The notes beneath the pieces were generated by a model. The model saw only the letters and a list, made by a program, of their open reading frames with translations, was not told the origin of the DNA and ran no database searches. Source: DATBLE01 sp036555585 (GTDB lineage Bacteria > Actinomycetota > Thermoleophilia > Gaiellales > Gaiellaceae). Taken from it: DNA of 64,000 nucleotides. The position numbers and the translations under genes are program-made. Where the stretch lies: the NCBI GenBank assembly GCA_036555585.1, contig DATBLE010000050.1, positions 1 through 64,000 on the forward strand. The letters are read 5' to 3'. How positions within the stretch are numbered: position 1 is the stretch's first letter; each line of letters starts with the position of its first letter. Positions 1-8,315 of the stretch are shown one piece after another.

Positions 1-1638
1 GTGATTCCGCTCGGGGGGCTCGGCGAGGTCGGGAAGAACATGACCGTCTTCGAGCACGAGCAGGGCACGCTGGTCGTGGACGCGGGCCTGGCGTTCCCGC
101 GCGACGAGCATCTCGGCGTCGATCTCGTCCTGCCGGACTTCTCCTACCTGGCCGAGCGGCAGGGGAGCGTGCGCGCGGTCGTGCTCACGCACGCACACGA
201 GGACCACGTCGGGGCGCTGCCGTACCTGCTCCGCGAGGTGCGGGTGCCGGAGGTGTGGGCGACCCGGCTGACGTTGGGGCTCGTCAAGTCGAAGCTCGAC
301 GAGCACGGCCTCCTGAACGCTTCCGAGCTGCGCGAGATCGAGCCGGAGGGCGACCCGGTGTCGCTCGGGCCGTTTCGGCTCGAGTTCGTGCGCATGGCGC
401 ACTCGGTGCCCGACAACGTCGCCGTCGTGATCGAGACCGACGCCGGCCGTGTCCTGCACACGAGCGACTGGAAGCTCGACCACACGCCGGTGGACGGCTT
501 CCGCACGGATGTCGGCCGGCTGGCCGAGCTCGGCAACCGCGGCGTCGACCTGCTGCTCTGCGACTCGACCAATGCGGAGCGGCGCGGGTTCACCGGCTCG
601 GAGCGGCTGGTCGGCGAGGCGTTCCGGCAGATCATCCCGCAGCGCCGGGGCCGCGTCCTCGTCGCGTCGTTCGCCTCCAACGTCCACCGGATGCAGCAGG
701 CGATCGACGTGGCCGTGCAGACGGGCCGGAAGGTGGCGGTCGTCGGCCGGTCGATGCGCAAGAACCTGAACATCGCCGGCAACCTGGGCTATCTGGAGGT
801 GCCGGAGGGCACGCTGATCCGTCCGCAGGACCTCGAAGAGTACGAGCCCCACGAGGTGCTGATCCTCTGTACCGGCAGCCAGGGCGAGCCGATGTCGGCG
901 CTGACCCGCATCGCCTACCACGACCACTCCGCCGTCTCGGTCGAGCGCGGAGACACGGTGATCCTCTCCGCCCGGCCCGTGCCCGGGAACGAGCTGCGGG
1001 TGCACGACACGATCAACCAGCTGTCGAAGGCGGGTGCGGAGGTGCTCCACGAGGAGAACGCGGCCGTGCACGTCTCCGGGCACGCGAACCAGGAGGAGAT
1101 CCGGACGCTGTACGGGCTCGTGCGCCCGAAGGCGGTCATGCCGATCCACGGCGAGTACCGGATGCAGGCGGCGAACGCGCGGATGGCCCAGGAGGCGGGC
1201 GTGCCCGCCTCGTCGATCGTGCTGGCCGAGAACGGCTCGGTGGTCGAGCTGGGGCCGCACGGCGTGGCGATGGTCGACCGCATCGAGCCGGGCGTGACCT
1301 TCGTCGACGGGCTCGGCGTCGGGGACATCGGCGACGTCGCCCTCCGCGACCGGCGCCACATGGCCGAGGACGGCGTGCTGATCGTGGTGGCGACCCTCGC
1401 CGGGACGAACGGCGTCCGCTCGGCGGCCGCCGAGGTGATCGCGCGCGGCTTCGCGGAGACCGAGCCGCTGCTGGACGAGATGCGGCTGGAGGCGGAGGGC
1501 GTGCTGCGGGCGTGCATCGCCGACGAGATCGTCGAGATCAAGCTGCTCCAGGAGCATCTCCACGACGGCATCGGCCAGCTCGTCTACGACCGCACCCGTC
1601 GACGGCCGATGATCCTTCCGGTAGTAGTGGAGGTATGA
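1..1638 (+). CDS. rnj: Ribonuclease J, 5' end outside window
   Basis: Metallo-beta-lactamase/beta-CASP RNase that degrades and matures RNA by endonuclease and 5'-3' exonuclease action. The first readable residues match the conserved N-terminal IPLGGLGEVGKN block, which in the family follows some residues after the start, so the true start probably lies just before base 1 and the GTG at base 1 is likely an internal Val. The zinc motif HAHEDH is at residues 64-69 (bases 190-207). Further metal and beta-CASP motifs follow (HTSDWKLD, LCDSTNAE, CTGSQGEP, SGHA, PIHGEYR), then a C-terminal domain. Total length of about 545 residues is normal. With RNase Y encoded at 19516 the organism has both Gram-positive-type decay nucleases. 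The gene is followed at once by a two-hairpin element. Confidence 0.95.
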   Translation: MIPLGGLGEVGKNMTVFEHEQGTLVVDAGLAFPRDEHLGVDLVLPDFSYLAERQGSVRAVVLTHAHEDHVGALPYLLREVRVPEVWATRLTLGLVKSKLDEHGLLNASELREIEPEGDPVSLGPFRLEFVRMAHSVPDNVAVVIETDAGRVLHTSDWKLDHTPVDGFRTDVGRLAELGNRGVDLLLCDSTNAERRGFTGSERLVGEAFRQIIPQRRGRVLVASFASNVHRMQQAIDVAVQTGRKVAVVGRSMRKNLNIAGNLGYLEVPEGTLIRPQDLEEYEPHEVLILCTGSQGEPMSALTRIAYHDHSAVSVERGDTVILSARPVPGNELRVHDTINQLSKAGAEVLHEENAAVHVSGHANQEEIRTLYGLVRPKAVMPIHGEYRMQAANARMAQEAGVPASSIVLAENGSVVELGPHGVAMVDRIEPGVTFVDGLGVGDIGDVALRDRRHMAEDGVLIVVATLAGTNGVRSAAAEVIARGFAETEPLLDEMRLEAEGVLRACIADEIVEIKLLQEHLHDGIGQLVYDRTRRRPMILPVVVEV

Positions 1639-1700
1639 CGACGCTCGCCGGGCTCCGCCCGCGCTCGCTATCACGGGGGAAACAGCCGGTTTCCCCCGTG
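1639..1700 (+). repeat. Two-hairpin 3'-end element, copy 1
   Basis: It starts immediately after the RNase J TGA. Hairpin 1 is CGGGC-TCC-GCCCG (1649-1661), set between CGCTCGCC-like arms. Hairpin 2 is a perfect 12-bp stem CACGGGGGAAAC (1672-1683), loop AGCCG, GTTTCCCCCGTG (1689-1700). A second copy with identical hairpin-2 arms lies on the minus strand at 37894-37957, again directly after a stop codon. There is no U-tract, so if it is a terminator it is not the classic intrinsic kind; RNA 3'-end protection or nuclease blocking are alternatives. Confidence 0.75.
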
Positions 1701-1777
1701 TGCCTTTCCCGACACCGGCGTGCTCACCGCATGCCTTTGTGTGCCGCGCCCGCCATGTCGGTCGCGGCGGCGGAAGC

Positions 1778-2326
1778 ATGAGCACCGTCATGGATGGGTG
1801 GGCGGGCGTCCTGGCGGGTAACGCCGCCGAGGACTCGACAGGCCGGCGGCTGATCGCCCAGCTCTCCGCGTGCGAGGTGGCGGCGCTCGCGTTCTGCCGG
1901 CTGCTCGAGCGCTGGGCCCGCGGCGACGCCGATCCCTGCACGCCCGGCAAGCGGCAGGCGGCGCTGCGGCGGGCGGCGGAGCGCGCCGAGACCGCGCTCT
2001 CCGGCCTGGAGGGCCCGCTGGGACGCTACCTGCTCGAGCTCGAGCCGGAGCTGGCCGAGGGCCGCTCGTGGTACGGCGAGCCGGGGGCCGGAGAGCTGCG
2101 CGACTGGCAGGACGTCCTCGACCGCGCGGGCGTCTCCGTCTCTCCCGTGCGTGTCGCGCAGACGTACCTCGAGCTGGCAGTGCTCGTCCGGGCGCTCGAA
2201 GGGCTCCGCTCGGCGGCGCTCATGGGGTCGGAGCCGGACCGCTCCGCGCTCTGGGCCGGCCTGTTCGACCTGCGCGAGAACCTGCTCGGCCGGACGCTCG
2301 AAGACCTGCGCGCGATCGCCGCCTGA
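1778..2326 (+). CDS. Hypothetical helical protein, 182 aa
   Basis: I do not recognise this family. The protein is Ala/Leu/Glu/Arg rich with no signal peptide or membrane segment, and reads as mostly alpha-helical. The ATG at 1778 is chosen because the residues upstream (from 1700) are encoded by low-complexity sequence next to the RNase J 3' hairpin and look non-coding. It carries LERWARGD near residue 45 and a run of helices ending in LGRTLEDLRAIAA. It lies between RNase J and a PfkB kinase on the same strand, 58 bases before the kinase start. No function is proposed. Codon use and third-position GC match the neighbours, which supports it being a real gene. Confidence 0.6.
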   Translation: MSTVMDGWAGVLAGNAAEDSTGRRLIAQLSACEVAALAFCRLLERWARGDADPCTPGKRQAALRRAAERAETALSGLEGPLGRYLLELEPELAEGRSWYGEPGAGELRDWQDVLDRAGVSVSPVRVAQTYLELAVLVRALEGLRSAALMGSEPDRSALWAGLFDLRENLLGRTLEDLRAIAA

Positions 2327-2384
2327 CGCGGCCGGCGGCGAGTCGAGCGGCGGTACTTGCTCGGTACCGTGCCAAGATTGGCCC

Positions 2385-3218
2385 TTGGCCGCGTCGCCCC
2401 GGATCGCCGTCGTCGGCTCGATCAACCTCGACCTCGTCGCCCGCTGCGAGCGCCTGCCGCGGCCGGGAGAGACCCTCGGCGGCGCCACGTTCGAGCGGGT
2501 TCCCGGTGGGAAGGGCGCGAACCAGGCCCTGGCGGCTGCGCGGCTGGGCGCGCACGTGTCCATGGTCGGCGCCGTCGGGGAGGATGCCTTCGCCGCCGAG
2601 GCCCTCGTGCTGCTCGATCGGGGCGGCGTCGACCTCGGCGGCGTGCGCCGCGTGGACGAGCCCACCGGCGTCGCCCTGATCGTGGTCGGCGCCGACGGCG
2701 AGAACCAGATCGTCGTCGCCCCCGGAGCGAACGCGGCCGTCGACTCCGGTGGCGTGCTCGAGACCGACGTCGTGCTCTGCCAGCTCGAGATCCCGCTCGC
2801 AGCCGTCGAGGAGGCCGCCCGGCAGGCCGACTTCCTCTGCCTCAACGCCGCGCCGGCGCAGGAGCTGCCGGACGGGTTGCTCGAGGACGTCGACCTGCTC
2901 GTGGTCAACCGGTACGAGCTGGAGACGGTCGGGCGGTTCGACGGCCCGACCGCGCTCACCCTCGGCGCCGAAGGGGCAGTGCTGCTCGAGGGGGGCCGGG
3001 AGATCGCGCGCGCTCAACCGCCGCCCGTGGACGCCGTCGACGGGACCGCCGCCGGCGACGCCTTCACCGCCTGTCTGCTCGTCTCCCTGCTCGAGGGCCG
3101 TGAGCGCGAGGAAGCGCTGACCCGCGCTTGCGCCGCCGGTGCGCTCGCCGCCTCGCGGCCCGGTGCGCAGCCCTCGCTGCCCACCGCCGCGGAGGTAGAC
3201 GAGATACTGCGGCGATGA
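2385..3218 (+). CDS. PfkB-family carbohydrate kinase (ribokinase-like), copy 1
   Basis: Likely phosphorylates a pentose such as ribose, using ATP. The N-terminal ribokinase signature IAVVGSINLDLVARCERLPR is followed by the substrate-binding GGKGANQALAAARLG motif near residue 38. The C-terminal ATP/anion-hole signature reads DGTAAGDAF, so the usual GAGD is AAGD here; the catalytic Asp is kept. At 277 residues it is slightly short for the family (about 300). A TTG at 2385 is the only sensible start before the conserved N-terminus; it has no obvious ribosome-binding site. The stop overlaps the start of the nucleoside hydrolase (ATGA), so the two are translationally coupled, fitting hydrolysis of a nucleoside followed by phosphorylation of the released ribose. 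The substrate is inferred from this pairing. Confidence 0.85.
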   Translation: MAASPRIAVVGSINLDLVARCERLPRPGETLGGATFERVPGGKGANQALAAARLGAHVSMVGAVGEDAFAAEALVLLDRGGVDLGGVRRVDEPTGVALIVVGADGENQIVVAPGANAAVDSGGVLETDVVLCQLEIPLAAVEEAARQADFLCLNAAPAQELPDGLLEDVDLLVVNRYELETVGRFDGPTALTLGAEGAVLLEGGREIARAQPPPVDAVDGTAAGDAFTACLLVSLLEGREREEALTRACAAGALAASRPGAQPSLPTAAEVDEILRR

Positions 3219-4138
3219 AGATCCTGCTCGACTGCGACCCCGGCCACGACGACGCGATCGCGCTCCTGCTCGCGCTGGCCAGCCCGGAGGTCGACCTCGT
3301 CGGCGTCACCAGCGTCCACGGCAACCAGACGCTCGCGAAGACGACCGTCAACGCGCTGAAGCTGCTCGAGTTCGTCGGCCGCACCGACGTGCCGGTCGCC
3401 GCAGGCGCCGACCGGCCGATCGTGCGCGAGCCGTTCGTCGCGGAGTACGTCCACGGCGAGAGCGGCATGGACGGCCCGGCGCTTCCGCAGCCGACGACGA
3501 AGCCCGACCCGAGGCACGCGGTCGACTTCATCGCCGACACCGTGCGCAACTCGGCCGAGCCGATCACGCTCGTCCCGACGGGCCCGCTGACGAACATCGG
3601 GCTCTTCCTGAACATGCACCCGGACGTCGCCGAGCAGGTCGCGCGGATCGTCCTGATGGGCGGCGCGTACGGCGAGGGCAACGTCACCCCGGCGGCCGAG
3701 TTCAACATCTGGTGCGACCCCGAGGCTGCCGAGCGCGTGTTCCGCAGCGGTCTCGACGTGACGATGGTCGGGCTCGACGTCACCCACCGGGCGATCTTCG
3801 GCCCCGAGCCGACCGCCGAGCTGAAGGCAGCAGGCAGGGTGGGGTCGATGGTTGCGGAGCTGCTCGAGTTCTACGGGCGCTTCCACAAGCAGAGCTACGG
3901 CTGGGACGGCTCGCCGATCCACGACGCCGTCGCCATGGCACATGCGTTTCGGCCCGGGATCGTCGAGACCGTTCACACCGGCGTGCGGGTCGACTGCGGC
4001 GAGGAGCTCGGCCGCGGCCGGACGAACTGCGACCTGCGGGGGCGGGCCGGCTGGGAGCCGAACGCGCACGTCGCGGTCGAGATCGACGCCGACGCGTTCA
4101 TCAGGCTGCTCGTCGACCGGATCTCCTCGCTCGGGTAA
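3215..4138 (+). CDS. Inosine/uridine-preferring nucleoside hydrolase, copy 1
   Basis: Cleaves the N-glycosidic bond of ribonucleosides to base plus ribose. The N-terminal calcium-binding signature DCDPGHDDA (residues 6-14) is intact. Other family motifs are VHGNQTLAKTTVNA, an MGGAYGEGNVTPAAEFN block with the Asn that binds ribose, and a late WDGSPIHDAVAMA segment holding the His-Asp pair. Length 307 aa is typical. The ATG overlaps the kinase stop by 4 bases. A second kinase-hydrolase pair of the same layout lies at 6550-8315, beyond ftsK. Base specificity cannot be read from the sequence. Confidence 0.93.
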   Translation: MKILLDCDPGHDDAIALLLALASPEVDLVGVTSVHGNQTLAKTTVNALKLLEFVGRTDVPVAAGADRPIVREPFVAEYVHGESGMDGPALPQPTTKPDPRHAVDFIADTVRNSAEPITLVPTGPLTNIGLFLNMHPDVAEQVARIVLMGGAYGEGNVTPAAEFNIWCDPEAAERVFRSGLDVTMVGLDVTHRAIFGPEPTAELKAAGRVGSMVAELLEFYGRFHKQSYGWDGSPIHDAVAMAHAFRPGIVETVHTGVRVDCGEELGRGRTNCDLRGRAGWEPNAHVAVEIDADAFIRLLVDRISSLG

Positions 4139-4177
4139 GCGGGCAGGGTTCGCGAGACGCCCGTCGAAGTCGCCGGC

Positions 4178-6367
4178 ATGGCGCGCAAGAAGCGTCCTGC
4201 CAGGGCTCGCCCGAAGACTCCGTCGCGGGTCAAGAAGCGCACGCGGCGCAAGGCCGCCGTCCGCACGCATCACCATCCCGAGCTGATCGGTCTCGGGCTC
4301 GTCGCCTTCGGGCTGTTCATGGCCGCCGTCCTCTACGCGGGCTGGAACGGGGGGTATGTCGGCAAGTCGATCGGCGACGGGCTCGTGGCCGTCGTCGGCG
4401 GGACTGCCTACGTCCTGCCGGTCGCCTGCGTCGCGGTCGGCGCGCTGATGGTCGGACGGAGCGACCTGCCGCGCTTCGGCCCCTTCCGGACCGGTCTGGT
4501 CGTCGTCGCGATCGGGCTCGCGCTCGTGCTCGGCCGGGCCCACGGCGGGTACCTGGGACGCGGGCTGGAGGCCGTGCTCGGCAAGCCGATCGGCTCGACG
4601 GGCACGCAGATCCTCGGCGTCTTCCTGCTCCTCGCCGGCGCCCTGCTGGTCACCGGCGCCTCGGCGGGCGCGCTCGTCCGGCGGTCCGGCCACGCGGTCC
4701 GCAGCGCCGCTCGGCGTCCCACGGCGCGGCGGCGCGCCGCGCCGGAGGCCGCTGCGGCCCCGGTTGCTCCGCCCCCGCCGCTGCTCGCCTCGGCCGCCGC
4801 GCCGGTCGACGGGGTCGAGGAGTTCCCCGACGTGGTTGCTCCCACGCCGTTGCTCGTCCTCCAGCCGGAAGCGCCTGAGCCCGAGCCGGCCGACGACGGC
4901 CAATCTTCGCTCTTCGACGTGACCGGCTCGGAGGAGGAGGGCGTCTACACGCTGCCGGACCGGAACCTCCTGCGCCGGTCGAAGGCGGTCGCCGGCCAGA
5001 CGGGCGACCAGAACGGACGCGTCGCGGGGCTCCTGGTCCAGGCGCTCGCGAACTTCGGCGTCGACGCGACGATCGTCGGGGAGATCGCCGGGCCGCGGGT
5101 CACTCGCTACGAGCTGCAGCTCGCGCCGGGGACGAAGGTGTCGAAGGTGGCCGCGCTCAAGGACGACCTCTCGTACGCGCTCGCCACCACCGAGATCCGG
5201 ATCCTCGCGCCGATTCCCGGTAAGCAGGCGGTCGGCGTCGAGGTGCCCAATCTCTCGCCGAACCTGGTCACGCTGGGAGACATCTACGACGACCTCCCGG
5301 CGACCTCCAGCCCGCTGTCGGTCTGGCTCGGCAAGGACATCTCCGGCAACGCGGTCTGGACCGACCTCGCCCGGATGCCCCACCTGCTGATCGCGGGCAC
5401 CACCGGCTCGGGCAAGTCCGGCTGCATCAACACGATCCTCACCTCGATCCTCCTGCGCGCGACCCCCGACGACGTGCGGATGATCCTGATCGACCCGAAG
5501 CGGATCGAGCTCGGCTTCTACGAGTCGATCCCGCACCTGCTCACGCCGGTCGTCTCGTCGCCGAAGACGGCCGCGGCCGCGCTGGCGAACGTCGTGGGGG
5601 AGATGGAACGCCGCTACGAGCGGATGAGCCACGTGCGCGCCCGCTCGCTCCCCGAGATGAACCGTGCGCTCCGGGGCCGCGGCGAGAAGCAGCTTCCGTA
5701 CCTGCTCGTCGTGATCGACGAGCTGGCCGACCTGATGATGATCTCGCCGCAGGACGTGGAGGACGCGATCATCCGCCTCGCCCAGAAGTCCCGCGCCGTC
5801 GGCATCCACCTCGTACTGGCCACGCAGCGGCCGTCCGTCGACGTGATCACGGGGATGATCAAGGCGAACGTGCCGTCGCGGATCGCCTTCGCCGTGTCGA
5901 GCCAGACCGACTCGCGCGTGATCCTCGACCAGGCCGGTGCCGAGAGCCTGCTCGGCCAGGGTGACATGCTCTTCAAGCCGCTCGGCACGTCGCGCCTGCA
6001 GCGCGTCCAGGGCGCCTACGTCAGCGAGGAGGAGGTCGCCCTCGTGGTCGAGCAGTGCCGTGCGCAACGCGAGCAGGAGCTCGACGAGTCGATGCTGGAG
6101 GCGCCCGAGAAGCCGGCCGGCGACGACGACCTCGCCGAGGACGGCGACTTCGACCCGGACGAGGACCCGCTGCTGGACAAGGCGATCGAGGTGGTCGTGC
6201 AGGCGCAGACGGCGTCCGTCTCGTTGCTCCAGCGGCGCCTGCGGGTCGGCTACACGCGCGCGGGCCGGCTGATCGACATGCTGGAGCGGCGCGGGATCAT
6301 CTCGCCGTACGAGGGCTCGAAGCCGCGCCGCGTGCTGGTCGGCGACACGGAGACGCTCGTCTCCTAG
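4178..6367 (+). CDS. ftsK: FtsK/SpoIIIE-type DNA translocase
   Basis: Membrane-anchored ATP-driven motor that clears chromosomal DNA from the division septum. The 729-residue protein begins with a very basic tail (MARKKRPARARPKTP), then about four membrane helices (residues 35-170), an Ala/Pro-rich linker, and the motor. The Walker A motif GTTGSGKSG is near residues 406-414 and Walker B LLVVIDELADLMM near 508-520. The C-terminal gamma winged-helix domain (VVVQAQTASVSLLQRRLRVG, then GRLIDMLERRGI) recognises orientation sequences on DNA. It sits between the two kinase-hydrolase pairs with short gaps but is unrelated in function, so the salvage pairs look inserted or duplicated around it. Confidence 0.96.
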   Translation: MARKKRPARARPKTPSRVKKRTRRKAAVRTHHHPELIGLGLVAFGLFMAAVLYAGWNGGYVGKSIGDGLVAVVGGTAYVLPVACVAVGALMVGRSDLPRFGPFRTGLVVVAIGLALVLGRAHGGYLGRGLEAVLGKPIGSTGTQILGVFLLLAGALLVTGASAGALVRRSGHAVRSAARRPTARRRAAPEAAAAPVAPPPPLLASAAAPVDGVEEFPDVVAPTPLLVLQPEAPEPEPADDGQSSLFDVTGSEEEGVYTLPDRNLLRRSKAVAGQTGDQNGRVAGLLVQALANFGVDATIVGEIAGPRVTRYELQLAPGTKVSKVAALKDDLSYALATTEIRILAPIPGKQAVGVEVPNLSPNLVTLGDIYDDLPATSSPLSVWLGKDISGNAVWTDLARMPHLLIAGTTGSGKSGCINTILTSILLRATPDDVRMILIDPKRIELGFYESIPHLLTPVVSSPKTAAAALANVVGEMERRYERMSHVRARSLPEMNRALRGRGEKQLPYLLVVIDELADLMMISPQDVEDAIIRLAQKSRAVGIHLVLATQRPSVDVITGMIKANVPSRIAFAVSSQTDSRVILDQAGAESLLGQGDMLFKPLGTSRLQRVQGAYVSEEEVALVVEQCRAQREQELDESMLEAPEKPAGDDDLAEDGDFDPDEDPLLDKAIEVVVQAQTASVSLLQRRLRVGYTRAGRLIDMLERRGIISPYEGSKPRRVLVGDTETLVS

Positions 6368-6391
6368 CGCCACGGCCGTTCCGGCGATGTT

Positions 6392-6513
6392 CGGGGGACT
6401 GTCCCCCGGAATCCGCCAGAAACTGCGAAAGAGGGAATCGGTGCCCGCGACCGGACGGCTCGGAGTGGCGGCCGCGTCGTCCATCGCGGCCGTGGCGGGA
6501 GGACTGTCCCCTC
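6392..6513. repeat. Paired GGACTGTCCCC palindromes upstream of kinase copy 2
   Basis: Two related palindromes lie in the 182-base gap between ftsK and the second kinase. The first, at 6392-6408, is perfect: CGGGGGAC-T-GTCCCCCG. The second, at 6496-6513, is degenerate: GGGAGGAC-T-GTCCCCTC. They share the core GGACTGTCCCC and are 104 bases apart. They could be operators for a dimeric regulator, or a small dispersed repeat. The rest of the gap shows no gene. Confidence 0.5.
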
Positions 6514-6537
6514 GACATGCCTCGAAACGGCGCGGCC

Positions 6538-6543
6538 TAAGAT
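6538..6543 (+). promoter_or_regulatory. -10 box TAAGAT, leaderless start of kinase copy 2
   Basis: TAAGAT ends 6 bases before the GTG at 6550, so transcription would begin at or next to the start codon. No convincing -35 hexamer is seen. Confidence 0.45.
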
Positions 6544-6549
6544 GGCCCG

Positions 6550-7395
6550 GTGACTCGGATCGCGGTCGTCGGCAGCTACGGGGTCGGGCTGACCTTCGGC
6601 GTCGAGCGTGCGCCGGAGCGCGGCGAGACGCTGGTCGGGTCGCTCTTCCGCATCGACCACGGCGGCAAGGGATCGAACCAGGCGGTCGGCGCCGCGCGGC
6701 TCGGCGCCGAGGTCGTCCTGCTGACGGCGGTCGGCGAGGACTCGTTCGGCGACGGCGCGTTCGATCTCTGGTCGGAGGAGAGAGTCGACGCGTCGGCGGT
6801 GCTGCGTCCTCCGCTGCCGACCATGACCGCGGCGATCCTGGTCGAGGCGAGCGGCGACAACCGGATCGTGATCGTCCCCGGCGCGCTCTCCGCACTGACA
6901 CCTGCCCACGTGGGCGGCTTCGCGGAGCAGATCGCCTCGGCCGACGTCCTGCTCGTCCAGCTGGAAATCCCGGTCGCGACGGCTCTGCACGCGCTCGAGG
7001 TCGGCCGGGCCGCCGGCGTGCGGACGATCCTCAACCCGGCGCCGGCGCCGGCCAGGGTGCTCCAGCCGGACGCCGACTACCTCGTCCCCAACGAGACCGA
7101 GGCGCCCGCCGTCGCCGCCGCGCCCGGCGTCCTCGTCACCACGCTCGGCGAGCGGGGAGCGCGGCTCGACGGCGAGCCTGTGCCCGCCTTCCCGGCCCGG
7201 CCGGTGGACACGACCGGAGCGGGCGACGCTTTCTGCGCGGCCTTCGCGGTCGCGCTCGCCGAGGGCGCGGGCGACGCGGAGGCCGTGCGCCGGGGCTGCG
7301 CGGCAGGGGCGCATATGGTCGAGCACGACGGGGTCATTCCCGGCCTGCCCACGCGGGCGCAGCTCGACGAGCGGCTCGCCGTGGCGGCGGCATGA
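6550..7395 (+). CDS. PfkB-family carbohydrate kinase (ribokinase-like), copy 2
   Basis: Second ribokinase-like enzyme of the window, 281 aa. The N-terminus TRIAVVGSYGVGLTFGVER differs from the usual SxNxD signature, while GGKGSNQAVGAARLG (near residue 38) is intact. The ATP/anion-hole motif DTTGAGDAF near residue 219 is canonical, unlike copy 1, which suggests different substrates for the two copies. The GTG start at 6550 follows a TAAGAT box by 6 bases and there is no Shine-Dalgarno, so the mRNA is probably leaderless. The stop overlaps the start of the next hydrolase gene (ATGA). Confidence 0.87.
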   Translation: MTRIAVVGSYGVGLTFGVERAPERGETLVGSLFRIDHGGKGSNQAVGAARLGAEVVLLTAVGEDSFGDGAFDLWSEERVDASAVLRPPLPTMTAAILVEASGDNRIVIVPGALSALTPAHVGGFAEQIASADVLLVQLEIPVATALHALEVGRAAGVRTILNPAPAPARVLQPDADYLVPNETEAPAVAAAPGVLVTTLGERGARLDGEPVPAFPARPVDTTGAGDAFCAAFAVALAEGAGDAEAVRRGCAAGAHMVEHDGVIPGLPTRAQLDERLAVAAA

Positions 7396-8315
7396 CCCGG
7401 CTGGTCGTCGACACAGATACCGCCGGCGACGACGTCTTCTCGCTCCTGATCGCGCTGCGCCACCCGCGCGCGCGGCTGGAGGCGATCACCGTCTGCTGCG
7501 GGAACGTCGCCTTCGAGCAGGAGATCGAGAACGCCCTCTACACGGTCGAGCAGGCCGGACGCAGCGGCGAGGTGCCCGTCTACCCGGGCTGCGCCGAGCC
7601 GCTGATCGCCGAGTGGGTAGGAGCCGAGTACGTCCACGGCCGGGACGGGATGGGCGAGTCGTCCTTCCCGCGCGCGTCCCAGCGGCCGGAGCCCGAACAC
7701 GCCGTCGACGAGCTCGTCCGCCGGGTGAACGAGAGCCCCGGCGAGCTGACCGTCCTGGCCCAGGCGCCGCTGACGAACCTCGCAGCCGCCGTCACCCGCG
7801 ACCCGTCCATCGCCCGGAAGGTGAAACGGCTCTACGTGATGGGCGGCGGCGAGGGCAACATCACGCCGGCGGCCGAGTACAACTTCCACGTCGACCCGGA
7901 GGCCGCGAAGATCGTCCTGAACGCCGGCTTCCCGCTGACCCTCTTCACCTGGTCGCTCACGCGCACGCACGGAGTCTTCGACGACGCGAAGCTGGCGCGG
8001 ATCGCCGGGCTCGGAACGCCCCTGGCCGAGCTCTTCGGCCTGGTGAACCGCAAGGCGCGCGAGTTCGACGACCAGGTCAACCACCTCGGCGGCTCGACGC
8101 ACCCCGACTCGATGGCCTGCGCCGCCATCGTCGAGCCTTCGCTGGTACTCGCGACCGAGGAGGCCGTGGTCGACGTCGAGACCGCCGGGGAGCTGACCCG
8201 CGGCTGGAGCCTGATCGACACCCTCGGCCGCACGGGCCGCGAGCCGAATGCGACGGTCGTCACCGACTACGACACGGACGGCTTCTTCGAGCTGATGCTG
8301 CAGGTGCTCGGATGA
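7392..8315 (+). CDS. Nucleoside hydrolase, copy 2
   Basis: Same family and length (307 aa) as the gene at 3215, but clearly diverged. The metal motif reads DTDTAGDDVF (residues 7-16), keeping the four Asp residues of the calcium site. YVMGGGEGNITPAAEYN matches the ribose-binding block of the family. The late active-site segment is THPDSMACAA, where copy 1 has the usual HDAVA pattern, so specificity likely differs. Start ATG 7392 overlaps the kinase stop and the stop overlaps the next start (GATGA), making a tight three-gene operon with the DUF455 protein. Confidence 0.9.
   Translation: MTRLVVDTDTAGDDVFSLLIALRHPRARLEAITVCCGNVAFEQEIENALYTVEQAGRSGEVPVYPGCAEPLIAEWVGAEYVHGRDGMGESSFPRASQRPEPEHAVDELVRRVNESPGELTVLAQAPLTNLAAAVTRDPSIARKVKRLYVMGGGEGNITPAAEYNFHVDPEAAKIVLNAGFPLTLFTWSLTRTHGVFDDAKLARIAGLGTPLAELFGLVNRKAREFDDQVNHLGGSTHPDSMACAAIVEPSLVLATEEAVVDVETAGELTRGWSLIDTLGRTGREPNATVVTDYDTDGFFELMLQVLG

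Noticed and set aside
1639..1777. Simple intrinsic terminator for RNase J
   Set aside because: The hairpin has no U-tract and is part of a two-hairpin repeat also seen at 37.9 kb, so a plain terminator label would hide the pattern.
255..1781. Long open frame overlapping RNase J in another frame
   Set aside because: Arg/Gly/Pro-rich low-complexity product typical of out-of-frame reading in high-GC DNA; RNase J explains the region.
3014..6901. 1295-residue open frame on the minus strand across kinase, hydrolase and ftsK
   Set aside because: Antisense shadow of high-GC genes; no domain or sensible composition.
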